A stretch of 64,000 nt of DNA. Origin: Pseudomonas baltica (GTDB lineage: Bacteria; Pseudomonadota; Gammaproteobacteria; Pseudomonadales; Pseudomonadaceae). The DNA lies in NCBI RefSeq assembly GCF_031880315.1, contig NZ_CP134771.1:6511001-6575000 (forward strand). The letters are read 5' to 3'. The notes under the pieces are model-generated. The model was not told where the DNA came from, made no database searches, and saw only the letters and a program-made list of their open reading frames with translations. Of the stretch, positions 26,479-34,916 are shown piece after piece. Each line of letters opens with the position of its first letter. Position 1 is the first letter of the stretch. The position numbers and the translations under genes were made by a program.

Positions 26479-27758
26479 GAGGCTTTCTCCTGATCGAACG
26501 CTGGCGTGACAGGCGTCACTCCAGGCGTCGGTAACATCGGCTTGAGTTTCGGTGAGTGAGCAGGCAGCAGGCCGACGATCGCCGGAAAATGACGCAAGAA
26601 GTGGAAGCACACAAAGATGATCGGCGCACGCCACCAATAACCGCGCAATACGCGCTCCAGAGGGATGGACTTGCATTTGGTTTGCGACAGTTCGTGCAAG
26701 TGCTCATGGAGTCGGGCGTTGAAGGCGCGATCATCAATGATCAGGTTACCTTCCAGGTTTAGCGAAAGGCTCAGGGGATCGAGATTGCTCGACCCTACCG
26801 TCGCCCAACGCTCGTCCACCAGGGCGACCTTGCCGTGCAAAGGGCGCTCGGTATATTCACGAATGACCACACCGTCGCGCAGCAGGTAGTTGTAAAGCAG
26901 GCGCGAGCACAAGCGCATCAGCGGTATATCCGGCATGCCTTGCAGAATCAGCGTGACATCGACGCCACGCCGCGCCGCATTGCGCAGTTCGCGCAGGAGT
27001 CGATAGCCCGGGAAGAAATAGGCGTTGGCAATGATGATGCGTTGGCGTGCGTGAGTCACCGCATGCAGATAGTGCTGCTCGATATCGTTGGTGTGCTCGG
27101 TGTTGTCGCGCACGCTCAGCAACATCCTCGCCTTGGCGGTATCGGCATCCGGCGCCGGGCTGCGGGACAGCCAAGGCCTGGCTGCGCGGGTCAGGCGGCT
27201 GGTTTCGTCCATCAGCTTGAGGGTCGCGCGGTGCAGATCGGCGACGATAGGGCCCCGCACACGCATGGCGTAATCCTGCTTGGCCATCGGGCCGTAATCG
27301 GCCAAATGATCCGCACAATAATTGATCCCGCCGACAAAGCCGATCTCGCCGTCGATCACGACATGCTTGCGGTGCAAGCGGCGGAACAGGTTGGTCCGCA
27401 CACCGAACCGCCGTGGTTGCGGATCGAACGCCAGCAGATGGACGCCGGCATCGGTCATGGCGCGGATAAAAGGCGCTTGCAACTCGTCACTGCCGTACCC
27501 ATCGACGAGCATCTCCACCCGTACGCCGCGCTGCGCGGCATCGATCAGCGCCTGCTGCAGTTCGCGGCCGACCTTGTCGTCGCGAAAGATAAAGGTCTCG
27601 ATCAAGACTTCTTCACGGGCGCCGCCAATCGCGGCGAACACGCTCGGGAAAAACTCCTCGCCGTTGATCAGCAGCTGCGCTTCGTTGTCGTTGCGCCAGT
27701 GTTCGCCGGGGTGAGCGATGAAATCCTGCATCGACGCGTCCTTGCCAGGCGGGCTCAT
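26475..27758 (-). CDS. clsB: Cardiolipin synthase B
   Basis: 427 residues from ATG 27758, which overlaps the upstream stop codon (ATGA). Two phospholipase D HKD motifs are complete: HRKHVVIDGEIGFVGG (about 117) and LHGKVALVDERWATVGSSN (about 298). The enzyme condenses phosphatidylglycerol with another phospholipid, giving cardiolipin. It lacks the N-terminal membrane helices of ClsA, as expected for ClsB, and is peripheral to the inner membrane. Neighbours YbhP and YbhN are the same as in E. coli. Confidence 0.92.
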   Translation of the reverse strand: MSPPGKDASMQDFIAHPGEHWRNDNEAQLLINGEEFFPSVFAAIGGAREEVLIETFIFRDDKVGRELQQALIDAAQRGVRVEMLVDGYGSDELQAPFIRAMTDAGVHLLAFDPQPRRFGVRTNLFRRLHRKHVVIDGEIGFVGGINYCADHLADYGPMAKQDYAMRVRGPIVADLHRATLKLMDETSRLTRAARPWLSRSPAPDADTAKARMLLSVRDNTEHTNDIEQHYLHAVTHARQRIIIANAYFFPGYRLLRELRNAARRGVDVTLILQGMPDIPLMRLCSRLLYNYLLRDGVVIREYTERPLHGKVALVDERWATVGSSNLDPLSLSLNLEGNLIIDDRAFNARLHEHLHELSQTKCKSIPLERVLRGYWWRAPIIFVCFHFLRHFPAIVGLLPAHSPKLKPMLPTPGVTPVTPAFDQEKAS

Positions 27759-28567
27759 AGGTGCACCTCGACAGCCAGCGGCACGTGATCTGACAAATGG
27801 GACCAAGGCTTGCGCGACAGCACCTGGGGCATGAAGGCCTTGGCATTGCGCAAGTAGATGCGATCCAGGCACAGCAGCGGCCAGCGGGCCGGAAAACTGC
27901 GAGCCGGCGCACCGAAGGTGTCGACGAAGACTTCGTGCATCCCCGCTTCGGCGAGCATGCCGTCAGCGCGCTGGCGCCAGTCGTTGAAGTCCCCCGCGAC
28001 GATCACCGGCGCGTCCTCGGGAATGCTTTGCAGCAGCTCACAGAGCAAGCGTAGTTGCTGCTGGCGCTGGGCTTCGCGCAGGCCCAGGTGCACGCAGATG
28101 GTGTGTACTTCGCCCTGGCCTGGCACCGCCAGCACTGAATGCAGCAGGCCACGCTCTTCAGTGCCATCGCTTACCGACACGTCGAGGTTGTCGTGGCGCA
28201 GGATGGGAAATTTCGACAATAAGGCATTGCCATGCTCGCCATCCGGGTACACCGCGTTGCGCCCGTAGGCGAACACCGGCCACATGCTGTCGGCGAGGAA
28301 CTCGTATTGCGGGACGTCGGACCAATTGTCGTAGCGCTGACCGTGCTGACGGTGAGTACCGAGCACTTCCTGCAAGAACACCACATCGGCGGACAGCGCC
28401 CGCACAGCTTCACGCAGCTCGGGCAGTACAAAGCGTCGGTTCAGGGGGCTGAAGCCTTTATGGGTGTTGACCGTCAATACCCGCAAGACGGTGACCGCAG
28501 GGGCGTCCGTGGGCAATGCCGTGGCTGGCGTCGCATGGGCGGCGTCGGCGAGATCCTGGGTGTGCAT
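27755..28567 (-). CDS. ybhP: Endonuclease/exonuclease/phosphatase family protein YbhP
   Basis: 270 residues; the EEP fold motifs are complete: VNTHKGFS, FLQEVLG (metal Glu), GREAxx-type HLGLREAQR, GDFNDWR and the catalytic SDHVPL near the C-terminus. The family cleaves phosphodiesters in nucleic acids or lipids. First gene of a three-gene overlapping operon with clsB and ybhN, so a phospholipid or membrane substrate is more likely than DNA (inferred from context). The first 25 residues look disordered, and the true start could be internal. Confidence 0.87.
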   Translation of the reverse strand: MHTQDLADAAHATPATALPTDAPAVTVLRVLTVNTHKGFSPLNRRFVLPELREAVRALSADVVFLQEVLGTHRQHGQRYDNWSDVPQYEFLADSMWPVFAYGRNAVYPDGEHGNALLSKFPILRHDNLDVSVSDGTEERGLLHSVLAVPGQGEVHTICVHLGLREAQRQQQLRLLCELLQSIPEDAPVIVAGDFNDWRQRADGMLAEAGMHEVFVDTFGAPARSFPARWPLLCLDRIYLRNAKAFMPQVLSRKPWSHLSDHVPLAVEVHL

Positions 28568-28859
28568 GAGTAAAGCTCCTGGCGGGTCATTCGCAGTCGT
28601 GCCTTGGCAGGCAGCGAGCGTCGGGCGGCTTACGCCAGAGCCGCTTGGGGGAGAAAAGCGGACTCAGAATTTCCGACTGGGCGAGGGGCAAGAAGTTTCA
28701 GTGGGGTGCCTGACGGCAAGGGTCGATGGCCAGGACGGGCATTTGATTCAAGCGCCGCAGGACTTGACGTCACCCGGATGAGGGGCATTGCCTTTGTATG
28801 ATATCGTACGACCCGGCGGCAGGAATGCCCCCTCCAACAACAATAAAAGGAACACCACT
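28568..28859. other. Divergent gap ybhP / DUF4440
   Basis: About 290 bp without a gene. It must hold promoters for both the ybhP operon (minus) and the DUF4440 gene (plus). Only the near-palindrome at 28797-28810 stands out. Confidence 0.5.
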
Positions 28860-29291
28860 ATGCACGCACTCAAGCGCAGCCTGATTTTTCTTTGCCTGTT
28901 CAGCGGTCTGGTCAATGCATCACCGGCGTCGGATGAAGCCGCCGTCACGGCGGCGGTGGATCGTCTGACGCAGGCGATGCTGCACAAGAATATCGCCGAA
29001 CTCGAAGCCTTGACGGCGGATAACGTCAGCTACGGCCATTCCAGCGGCAAGGTTCAAGACAAACAGGCTTTTATCGACGATATCAAAACCGGTAGAAGCG
29101 GCTTCAACACCTTGAAGATGCTCAACCAGAAGATCGTCATGAATGGTGATGTCGCCCTCGTCAGAAACCATTTCTCGGCTGAAGCGGTGAACAGTGGCCA
29201 AGTGGTGCCGACCGAGATCGAGAATTTTCAAGTGTGGCAGCAGCGTGGCGGCAAGTGGCTATTGATTGGGCGGCAGGCTTTCAAATTCTAG
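28860..29291 (+). CDS. Secreted DUF4440 / NTF2-like protein
   Basis: 143 residues from ATG 28860 with AAGGA 8 nt upstream. Signal peptide about 1-21 (ending VNASPA), then a single NTF2-like cone fold: DEAAVTAAVDRLTQAMLHKN at the start and NFQVWQQRGGKWLLIGRQAFKF at the end, typical of DUF4440. Such proteins may bind small ligands; no catalytic residues can be named. A near-palindrome GTATGATATCGTAC (28797-28810) lies where a promoter or operator is expected. The gene is monocistronic. Confidence 0.83.
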   Translation: MHALKRSLIFLCLFSGLVNASPASDEAAVTAAVDRLTQAMLHKNIAELEALTADNVSYGHSSGKVQDKQAFIDDIKTGRSGFNTLKMLNQKIVMNGDVALVRNHFSAEAVNSGQVVPTEIENFQVWQQRGGKWLLIGRQAFKF

Positions 29292-29382
29292 CCATCGCGC
29301 ACCATAAGGCAGAATCTGGCGGCCCGCTGGCCAGACTCTGTTGTTCTCTCTTCCTGCGTGGTTGCCTGCGTTGCAGCAGCCT

Positions 29383-30279
29383 TCAACGGACAGGCTCCCG
29401 ACGCAGGATTTCCAGCAACAGCCGAAAAGCCGGCTTGTGCTGGCGTCGGCTCGGATAATAAAGATGGTAAGCCAAGGCCGTCGCACACCAATCCTCCATC
29501 ACTCTCAGTAACCGACCTTGGGCCAGGTCCTGCGTTACGACATGTTCTGGTACGTACACTAGACCGCTACCTGCCCGAGCGAAATCGAGCATCAGCGCCA
29601 GGCTGTTGCACACCAGATGCCCGTCGACGCGCACTTTGATTTCCCGACCGTCCTTGGCAAACGGCCATGACCACAAGCCCCCCGATGTCGGCAGGCGCAA
29701 GTCGATGCACTCATGCTCGGTCAGATCTTCAGGCGTGAGCGGTTTTGTCCTGTGGTCGAAATACGCGGGGCTGCCCACCAGGGCCATACGAAACGCGGGG
29801 CCTACCGGCAGGCTGATCATGTCCTTGGCCAGTTGTTCGCCCATGCGAATACCGGCGTCGAAGCGTTCGGCGACGATGTCGACGAGGGCATAGTTGTCGC
29901 TGATTTCAACCGTGATGTCCGGATAGTCGGCCATCAGCCGGCTGATTGCGGGTGCCAAGGCCCAGGGACTGGCATGTTCGAGGGAGGTGATGCGCAGATT
30001 ACCCGTCGGCTTGCCGCTCAGTTCACCCAGTTCGCCCAGGCCCGCTTCTATGCCATCGAAGTGCGGCCCGATGGTGTCCATCAGCCGCACCCCAGCCTCG
30101 GTGGGGGCGACACTCCGGGTACTGCGCGTCAGCAACTGCACCCCCAGCCGTGTCTCGAGCTTGCGGATGGTACGGCTCAGGGCTGGTTGCGAGATACCCA
30201 ACTGCGCCGCAGCCTTGGTGAAGCTGCCTTCGCGAGCGACCCTCAGGAATGCCACCAGATCGGTTACCGTGTCACGCAT
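29383..30279 (-). CDS. LysR-family transcriptional regulator
   Basis: 298 residues. wHTH about 4-62 (EGSFTKAAAQLGISQPALSRTIRKLETRLG) and an effector domain of the CrgA/YafC type (SLPVGPAFRMALVGSPAYFD; LPTSGGLWSWPFAKDG). It is divergent from the oxidoreductase at 30392, which is its probable target. ATAGG-N6-CCTAT at 30298-30313 just upstream of its start is a candidate site. Effector unknown. Confidence 0.88.
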   Translation of the reverse strand: MRDTVTDLVAFLRVAREGSFTKAAAQLGISQPALSRTIRKLETRLGVQLLTRSTRSVAPTEAGVRLMDTIGPHFDGIEAGLGELGELSGKPTGNLRITSLEHASPWALAPAISRLMADYPDITVEISDNYALVDIVAERFDAGIRMGEQLAKDMISLPVGPAFRMALVGSPAYFDHRTKPLTPEDLTEHECIDLRLPTSGGLWSWPFAKDGREIKVRVDGHLVCNSLALMLDFARAGSGLVYVPEHVVTQDLAQGRLLRVMEDWCATALAYHLYYPSRRQHKPAFRLLLEILRREPVR

Positions 30280-30297
30280 GATTGATGCCTTGAGGTT

Positions 30298-30313
30298 ATA
30301 GGTCCATTCCTAT
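30298..30313. promoter_or_regulatory. Candidate LysR operator
   Basis: ATAGG and CCTAT form an inverted repeat with a 6-bp spacer, 19 bp upstream of the LysR start and about 80 bp before the divergent gene. Position fits an autoregulatory LysR site. Confidence 0.4.
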
Positions 30314-30391
30314 CATACCCGCTAATCATTATTACCCTGGGTTGCTAGAGTGACGCACTTGTTTTCAACCCTTCGCAGGAAACACCACGAC

Positions 30392-31567
30392 ATGAGCTCT
30401 CGGTCCTTTGATGTGATCATTTTTGGCGCCACCGGCTACACCGGCCGCCTGGTCGCCGAATATTTTTTCGCCACCCATGGGGTCGGCGGCCCGGTCAAGT
30501 GGGCGCTCGCCGGCCGTAACCTGAGCAAGCTGCAAGCCATCCGCGACACCTGGGCCGACGCTGACGCCTTGCCGTTGATCATGGCTGATGCCGAACAGCC
30601 GACCACCCTGCGCGACATGGCGTCGGCGACCCGGGTGATGATCAATACGGCGGGGCCGTTTTCGCTGTACGGCTCTGATCTGGTCGCCGCCTGCGCCGAG
30701 CTCGGCACGGACTACGTGGACCTGTGCGGGGAGATCCCGTGGATTGCGCAGATGATCGAGCGCCATCAGGCCACCGCACGCGCCTGCGGTGCCAGACTGG
30801 TGTTCTCCTGTGGTTTCGACTCGGTGCCTTTCGACCTCGGCGTATGGTTCGTCCAGCAGCAGGCCATGCAGCAGTTCGGCCAGTACGCCCCCCGTGTGCG
30901 AGCGCGCATGCGCAAGATGCACGGTGTGTTGTCGGGCGGCACCTTCGCCAGCGTCGGCGCTGTCGAGGCGGCCGCAGCCACGGATTCGGCCCTGGCCGCC
31001 TTACTGAACGATCCGTTTGCCTACACGCCCGGCTTCGAGGGTGTCGAGCAACCGGACGGGCAGACGCCCTACGTCGATGACGTGGCGGGCAGCTGGGTGG
31101 GGCCATTCATCATGTCGACCATCAATACCAAGGCCGTGCACCGTACCAACTACCTGCAGGGCCACCCGTGGGGCGAAGACTTCCAGTATGACGAAATGCT
31201 GATGCTCGCCGCTGCGCCTGCCAAGGACGAGGTGCCGGGCCTGGCAGGGTTCTCCTACAACGAAGGGGGTCATCCGCAACCCGGACAAGGGCCGAGCCAG
31301 GCTGAAATCGACGCCGGTTTCTACGACGTGGTGTTTTATGCCGAACTGGGTGAGGGCAGGGTGGTGAAGGCCTCGGTCAGCTGTGATGAAGACCCCGGCT
31401 ACCTGTCCACCTCCAAGATGCTCGCCGAGTCGGCATTGGCGTTGGCCTTCGAAGTCGATCGCGAGCAGACGCCCGGTGGCTGCTGGACGCCGGCGGCGGC
31501 GCTGAACGAAGCCTTGATCGCGCGCCTGAGCAAGAACGCACGGATCAGGTTTTGCCCTGAGCAGTGA
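30392..31567 (+). CDS. Saccharopine dehydrogenase-like NAD(P)-binding oxidoreductase
   Basis: 391 residues from ATG 30392. An N-terminal Rossmann fold with GATGYTGRLVAEYF (about 11-24), INTAGPFSLYGSDLVAAC and DYVDLCGE is typical of the trans-acting enoyl reductase / saccharopine dehydrogenase-like group. That group includes enzymes acting on polyketides or lipids and many without known substrate. Probably cytosolic. The divergent LysR gene is the likely regulator. No pathway partner is adjacent. Confidence 0.83.
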   Translation: MSSRSFDVIIFGATGYTGRLVAEYFFATHGVGGPVKWALAGRNLSKLQAIRDTWADADALPLIMADAEQPTTLRDMASATRVMINTAGPFSLYGSDLVAACAELGTDYVDLCGEIPWIAQMIERHQATARACGARLVFSCGFDSVPFDLGVWFVQQQAMQQFGQYAPRVRARMRKMHGVLSGGTFASVGAVEAAAATDSALAALLNDPFAYTPGFEGVEQPDGQTPYVDDVAGSWVGPFIMSTINTKAVHRTNYLQGHPWGEDFQYDEMLMLAAAPAKDEVPGLAGFSYNEGGHPQPGQGPSQAEIDAGFYDVVFYAELGEGRVVKASVSCDEDPGYLSTSKMLAESALALAFEVDREQTPGGCWTPAAALNEALIARLSKNARIRFCPEQ

Positions 31568-31642
31568 GTTGCCTTGGCGAATTGCTAAAAAACTGCCACA
31601 CGCAGGTGGCACAGACGTTGGCCTGCACACAGTCAGGGACGT

Positions 31643-33484
31643 TCATACCTGCGCGCGCAACCGCTTATAAACCGTATTGCGGCTTACGCCCAAGTGCTTG
31701 GCAAGCTGGGAAATATTGCCGCCACAGGCTTGCAACAGCTCGTTCAGATTGCCATATGAGCCCGAAACAGCGGGGCTGTCAGCGGTTTTGACAGCCACGC
31801 CGCTGTTGTTGTAGACCTCCAGGTCGGCGAAGAAATCCTCCGGTAGATGCGCGGTACCGATCAACTCACTGTCGGCCAAAGCCAACGCTACCTGAATGAC
31901 ATTACTCAGCTGGCGCAGGTTGCCGGGCCAGGGATGGCGTTCGAACAGTGCCATCACGTGCGAATCGAAGCCCGCCGTTTGCCGGGGTTCCCGGTGCTGG
32001 TTCCAGAGGCTGCGCACCAGCGCGGGCAAGTCAGTGCGCTCGCGCAGCGGGGGCAGTTCGAGATTCAAACCGCTGATGCGGTAATACAGATCCTGTCGGA
32101 ACAGCCCGCGGTGCACCTGATCGCGCAGGGAGCAATGGGTTGCAGAGATCAGCCGGATGTCCACCGGGTGTTGCTCGCTGCTGCCCAAAGGCTGTACGCA
32201 ACGTTCCTGCAAAACCCGCAGCAAGCGTGCCTGCACCGCGAGCGGCATGTCGCCGATTTCGTCCAGGAACAGTGTGGCCTTGTGCGCCTTGCGAATCAGC
32301 CCGATGCTGCCTTTATGGTGCGCGCCGGTGAAAGCGCCCTTTTCATAGCCGAATAGCTCCGCTTCCACCAACTCTGAAGGAATCGCCGCGCAGTTCACCG
32401 CGATCAACGGCTGCTTGGCCCGGGAGCTGGCCTGATGCAGCGCCTTGACGAACACTTCCTTGCCTGCACCGGTTTCGCCATGAATCAACAGCGGCACGTT
32501 CTTTTCAAGTAATCGTTGCGCCTGCTCGAAAGCTTTTTCGATCTTCGCGTCGCCAAAACCCACGGCCATTGGTAACGCGCCGGCCACCGGTTGCCCTGAC
32601 CGAGGCAGACTTGCCAAGGGCAGAACGGGGGCTTTGGGACGTTTGAGCTGACCGTAAAAGCGGTTGTCACGTGACGCCTGCAGGGCGAAAGGTTGCCCGT
32701 TTGATTGATCGAGCAGCTCGGCCAGCGTTGTCCTGAACAGCTCGTCGATGCTTGCCTGCAACAGGCTCGTCCCCAGCAGGCTGTCAGCGCGGCGGTTGGC
32801 GCAAAGGATGTGCCCGCTCTCATCGAAAATCAGCAGGCCAGCCCACTGGCTGTCGAGGTTGTCCAGGCCCGTGTTGAAGGTCAGCTGAAAATGGGTGTTC
32901 TGAAATTGGTCAAGGATCAGCCTGTTTTCGATGGTCTGACTGATCATCTTCACCATCCCCAACGTGTAGGAGGGCGGCAAGAAACTGTCGCTGGACAGGT
33001 CCAGCACCCCGACCAAGCGCCGTGAGGCGTCGAAGATCGGCGCTGCAGAGCCGGTCATGAAGCGATTGGCCTTGAGGAAATGCTCGTCGTGCTCGATGTG
33101 CACTGCTTGCTCACCGGCCAGCGCGGTACCGATGGCATTGGTGCCGGCGGCCTGTTCGACCCAGCATGCACCGGCTACGAAGCCCAAGCCCTGGGCCGGT
33201 TCGACGAAGCGCTGAGTGCCCCACGAGTTGAGCACCTGGCCCTGGTTATCGGCGAGCAGGATCAGGCAGTTGGCATTGCTCAGGATGTTTTCGTAGAACG
33301 GCAACACTTGCTGGTGCGCCGTCAGCGACAGCACCCGGTGACGTTCGAGCAACTGGCAAACCTGCTGTGGCGGCAACTGGCCGAAGGCCGGGAGCGAACG
33401 GTGGTCCAGGCCGAACTCCCTGCAGCGTGCCCAGGAATCCTTGATCATGGTGTCGTGCGCGATGGCAATGCCGGGTGTGGCCAT
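31643..33484 (-). CDS. Sigma-54 activator (GAF-AAA-Fis), probable glp operon regulator
   Basis: 613 residues. An N-terminal GAF-type sensor (about 60-200), a PAS-like stretch (about 210-280), the AAA+ domain about 310-540 with Walker A GETGAGKE, the sigma-54 contact loop GAFTGA and Walker B LFLDEIGDMP, and a C-terminal Fis-type HTH (GNISQLAKHLGVSRNTVYKRL). All elements needed to activate sigma-54 RNA polymerase are present. It is AcoR-like and divergent from the glpSTPQUV-type operon, whose upstream region carries a -24/-12 promoter and repeated TGTTCA sites. Glycerol or another polyol or aldehyde may be the signal (inferred). Confidence 0.9.
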   Translation of the reverse strand: MATPGIAIAHDTMIKDSWARCREFGLDHRSLPAFGQLPPQQVCQLLERHRVLSLTAHQQVLPFYENILSNANCLILLADNQGQVLNSWGTQRFVEPAQGLGFVAGACWVEQAAGTNAIGTALAGEQAVHIEHDEHFLKANRFMTGSAAPIFDASRRLVGVLDLSSDSFLPPSYTLGMVKMISQTIENRLILDQFQNTHFQLTFNTGLDNLDSQWAGLLIFDESGHILCANRRADSLLGTSLLQASIDELFRTTLAELLDQSNGQPFALQASRDNRFYGQLKRPKAPVLPLASLPRSGQPVAGALPMAVGFGDAKIEKAFEQAQRLLEKNVPLLIHGETGAGKEVFVKALHQASSRAKQPLIAVNCAAIPSELVEAELFGYEKGAFTGAHHKGSIGLIRKAHKATLFLDEIGDMPLAVQARLLRVLQERCVQPLGSSEQHPVDIRLISATHCSLRDQVHRGLFRQDLYYRISGLNLELPPLRERTDLPALVRSLWNQHREPRQTAGFDSHVMALFERHPWPGNLRQLSNVIQVALALADSELIGTAHLPEDFFADLEVYNNSGVAVKTADSPAVSGSYGNLNELLQACGGNISQLAKHLGVSRNTVYKRLRAQV

Positions 33485-33572
33485 GTGGAGATCGCTCCGT
33501 GCAGCGTGTTTTTATTGTTATGGGGTACTGCGTAGGCCGGGCTTAGGCGCCCTGAAAACTTCTGTGCAGTGT

Positions 33573-33651
33573 TGTTCAGTATTGCTCAAAGTCAATGTTC
33601 ATTGTGTTCAAGTGTTCAGCTATTTCTGTTCATTTGTGTTCGCCAACGAAC
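33573..33651. promoter_or_regulatory. TGTTCA repeat array (candidate enhancer sites)
   Basis: TGTTCA occurs at 33573, 33596, 33605, 33613 and 33627, with TGTTCG at 33637 and TGCTCA at 33583, all on the plus strand. The last element is part of an inverted repeat GTTCG-CCAA-CGAAC (33638-33651). The array lies about 105-180 bp upstream of the predicted sigma-54 start, the normal place for activator binding, and next to the activator gene itself. Confidence 0.65.
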
Positions 33652-33727
33652 GCTCCCGGCACGCGATGGTTTGCCGACACCGCTCTGGCGCAAGCTTCCC
33701 AGGCGAATGAAGGTCGGCAGGCTGCGC

Positions 33728-33744
33728 TTGGCACGATTGTCGCT
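33728..33744 (+). promoter_or_regulatory. Sigma-54 (-24/-12) promoter of the glp operon
   Basis: TTGGCACG-ATTG-TCGCT keeps the GG and GC doublets exactly 10 bp apart and differs from the consensus TTGGCACG-N4-TTGCW at one base of the -12 box. The start would lie near 33755, about 65 bp before the glpS-like ATG. Confidence 0.75.
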
Positions 33745-33821
33745 ATCTCTCCAGCAGTCGACGAACGTGTCGGCCAGTATCCGCCTTCTAATAAAAATCG
33801 CCACTGACCAAAGGGCACCCC

Positions 33822-34916
33822 ATGTCTCTCACGCTGGAGCACGTCAGCCGCTCGATCGACGGCCAGATCTGGATCGATGATGCATCGCTGAGCTTCGAAC
33901 CTGGCTCATTCAACGTTTTGCTGGGGCGTACCTTGTCGGGCAAGACCAGCTTGATGCGCTTGATGGCCGGGCTGGACAAGCCCGACAGCGGGCGCATCCT
34001 GATGAATGGCAACGATGTCAGCCGGGTTGCCGTGCGCCATCGCAACGTGTCCATGGTGTACCAGCAGTTCATCAACTATCCGAGCATGACCGTTTACGAC
34101 AACATCGCCTCGCCGCTGCGTCAGGCCGGTGTCTCGAAAGACGAAATCCAGCGCAAGGTGCTGGAAACCGCCACGATGCTGCGGATCGAAAAATTCTTGA
34201 GCCGCTATCCTCTCGAGTTGTCCGGAGGCCAACAACAACGCACGGCCATGGCCCGTGCACTGGTCAAGGACGCGGAGCTGATCCTCTTCGACGAGCCGTT
34301 GGTCAACCTCGACTACAAACTGCGCGAAGAGCTGCGTCAGGAAATGCGCCTGCTCTTTGAAGCTCGCCACACCATCGCCATCTATGCCACCACCGAGCCC
34401 AACGAGGCCTTGGCGCTGGGCGGCACCACGACCATCCTGCACGAAGGGCGGGTGATCCAGAGCGGCCTGACTCCCAAGGTCTACCATCAGCCCAAGACAG
34501 TACTGGCCGCCGAGCTGTTTTCCGAGCCACCTATCAATCTCATGCCAGGCAGCATCAAGGGTAACGAGGTCAGCTTTGCCAACTTCGCCCACTTCCCGCT
34601 CAACGTTGACCTGCGCAAAATCGGTGATGGTGATTACCAGTTCGGTGTACGGCCCAGCCACTTGAGCCTGGTGCCCTCCAACGATGACGACCTGGAGCTC
34701 GCGGTCACCGTCGAACTGGCGGAGATCAGTGGTTCCGAGACCTTCCTGCATGTGCGCAACGAGCATTTCGCCTTAGTGCTACATCTGCCGGGCGTGCATG
34801 GATACGAGGTGGACGCACCGATCCGGGTGTACATCCCCACCCACAAATTGTTTGTATTTGACCCGCAAGGCGGCCTGATTCAGGCGCCTGGCCTGCGCAT
34901 GGCGAGGGTTGCCTGA
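33822..34916 (+). CDS. glpS: Glycerol-type ABC transporter ATPase GlpS-like
   Basis: 364 residues: nucleotide-binding domain about 1-230 and C-terminal regulatory TOBE-like domain. Walker A is GRTLSGKT (not the usual GPSGCGKS), the signature LSGGQQQR and Walker B LILFDEP are intact. However, the switch (H-loop) region reads IYATTEPNEAL where THD is expected, so the switch histidine is missing. First gene of a six-gene operon whose order matches glpSTPQUV of Rhizobium, a glycerol importer. It acts as a heterodimer with the next gene on the inner face of the membrane. Confidence 0.88.
   Translation: MSLTLEHVSRSIDGQIWIDDASLSFEPGSFNVLLGRTLSGKTSLMRLMAGLDKPDSGRILMNGNDVSRVAVRHRNVSMVYQQFINYPSMTVYDNIASPLRQAGVSKDEIQRKVLETATMLRIEKFLSRYPLELSGGQQQRTAMARALVKDAELILFDEPLVNLDYKLREELRQEMRLLFEARHTIAIYATTEPNEALALGGTTTILHEGRVIQSGLTPKVYHQPKTVLAAELFSEPPINLMPGSIKGNEVSFANFAHFPLNVDLRKIGDGDYQFGVRPSHLSLVPSNDDDLELAVTVELAEISGSETFLHVRNEHFALVLHLPGVHGYEVDAPIRVYIPTHKLFVFDPQGGLIQAPGLRMARVA

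Noticed and set aside
28788..28859. 24 extra N-terminal codons for the DUF4440 gene
   Set aside because: The ATG at 28860 has the ribosome site and opens directly into a signal peptide; the upstream codons would hide it.
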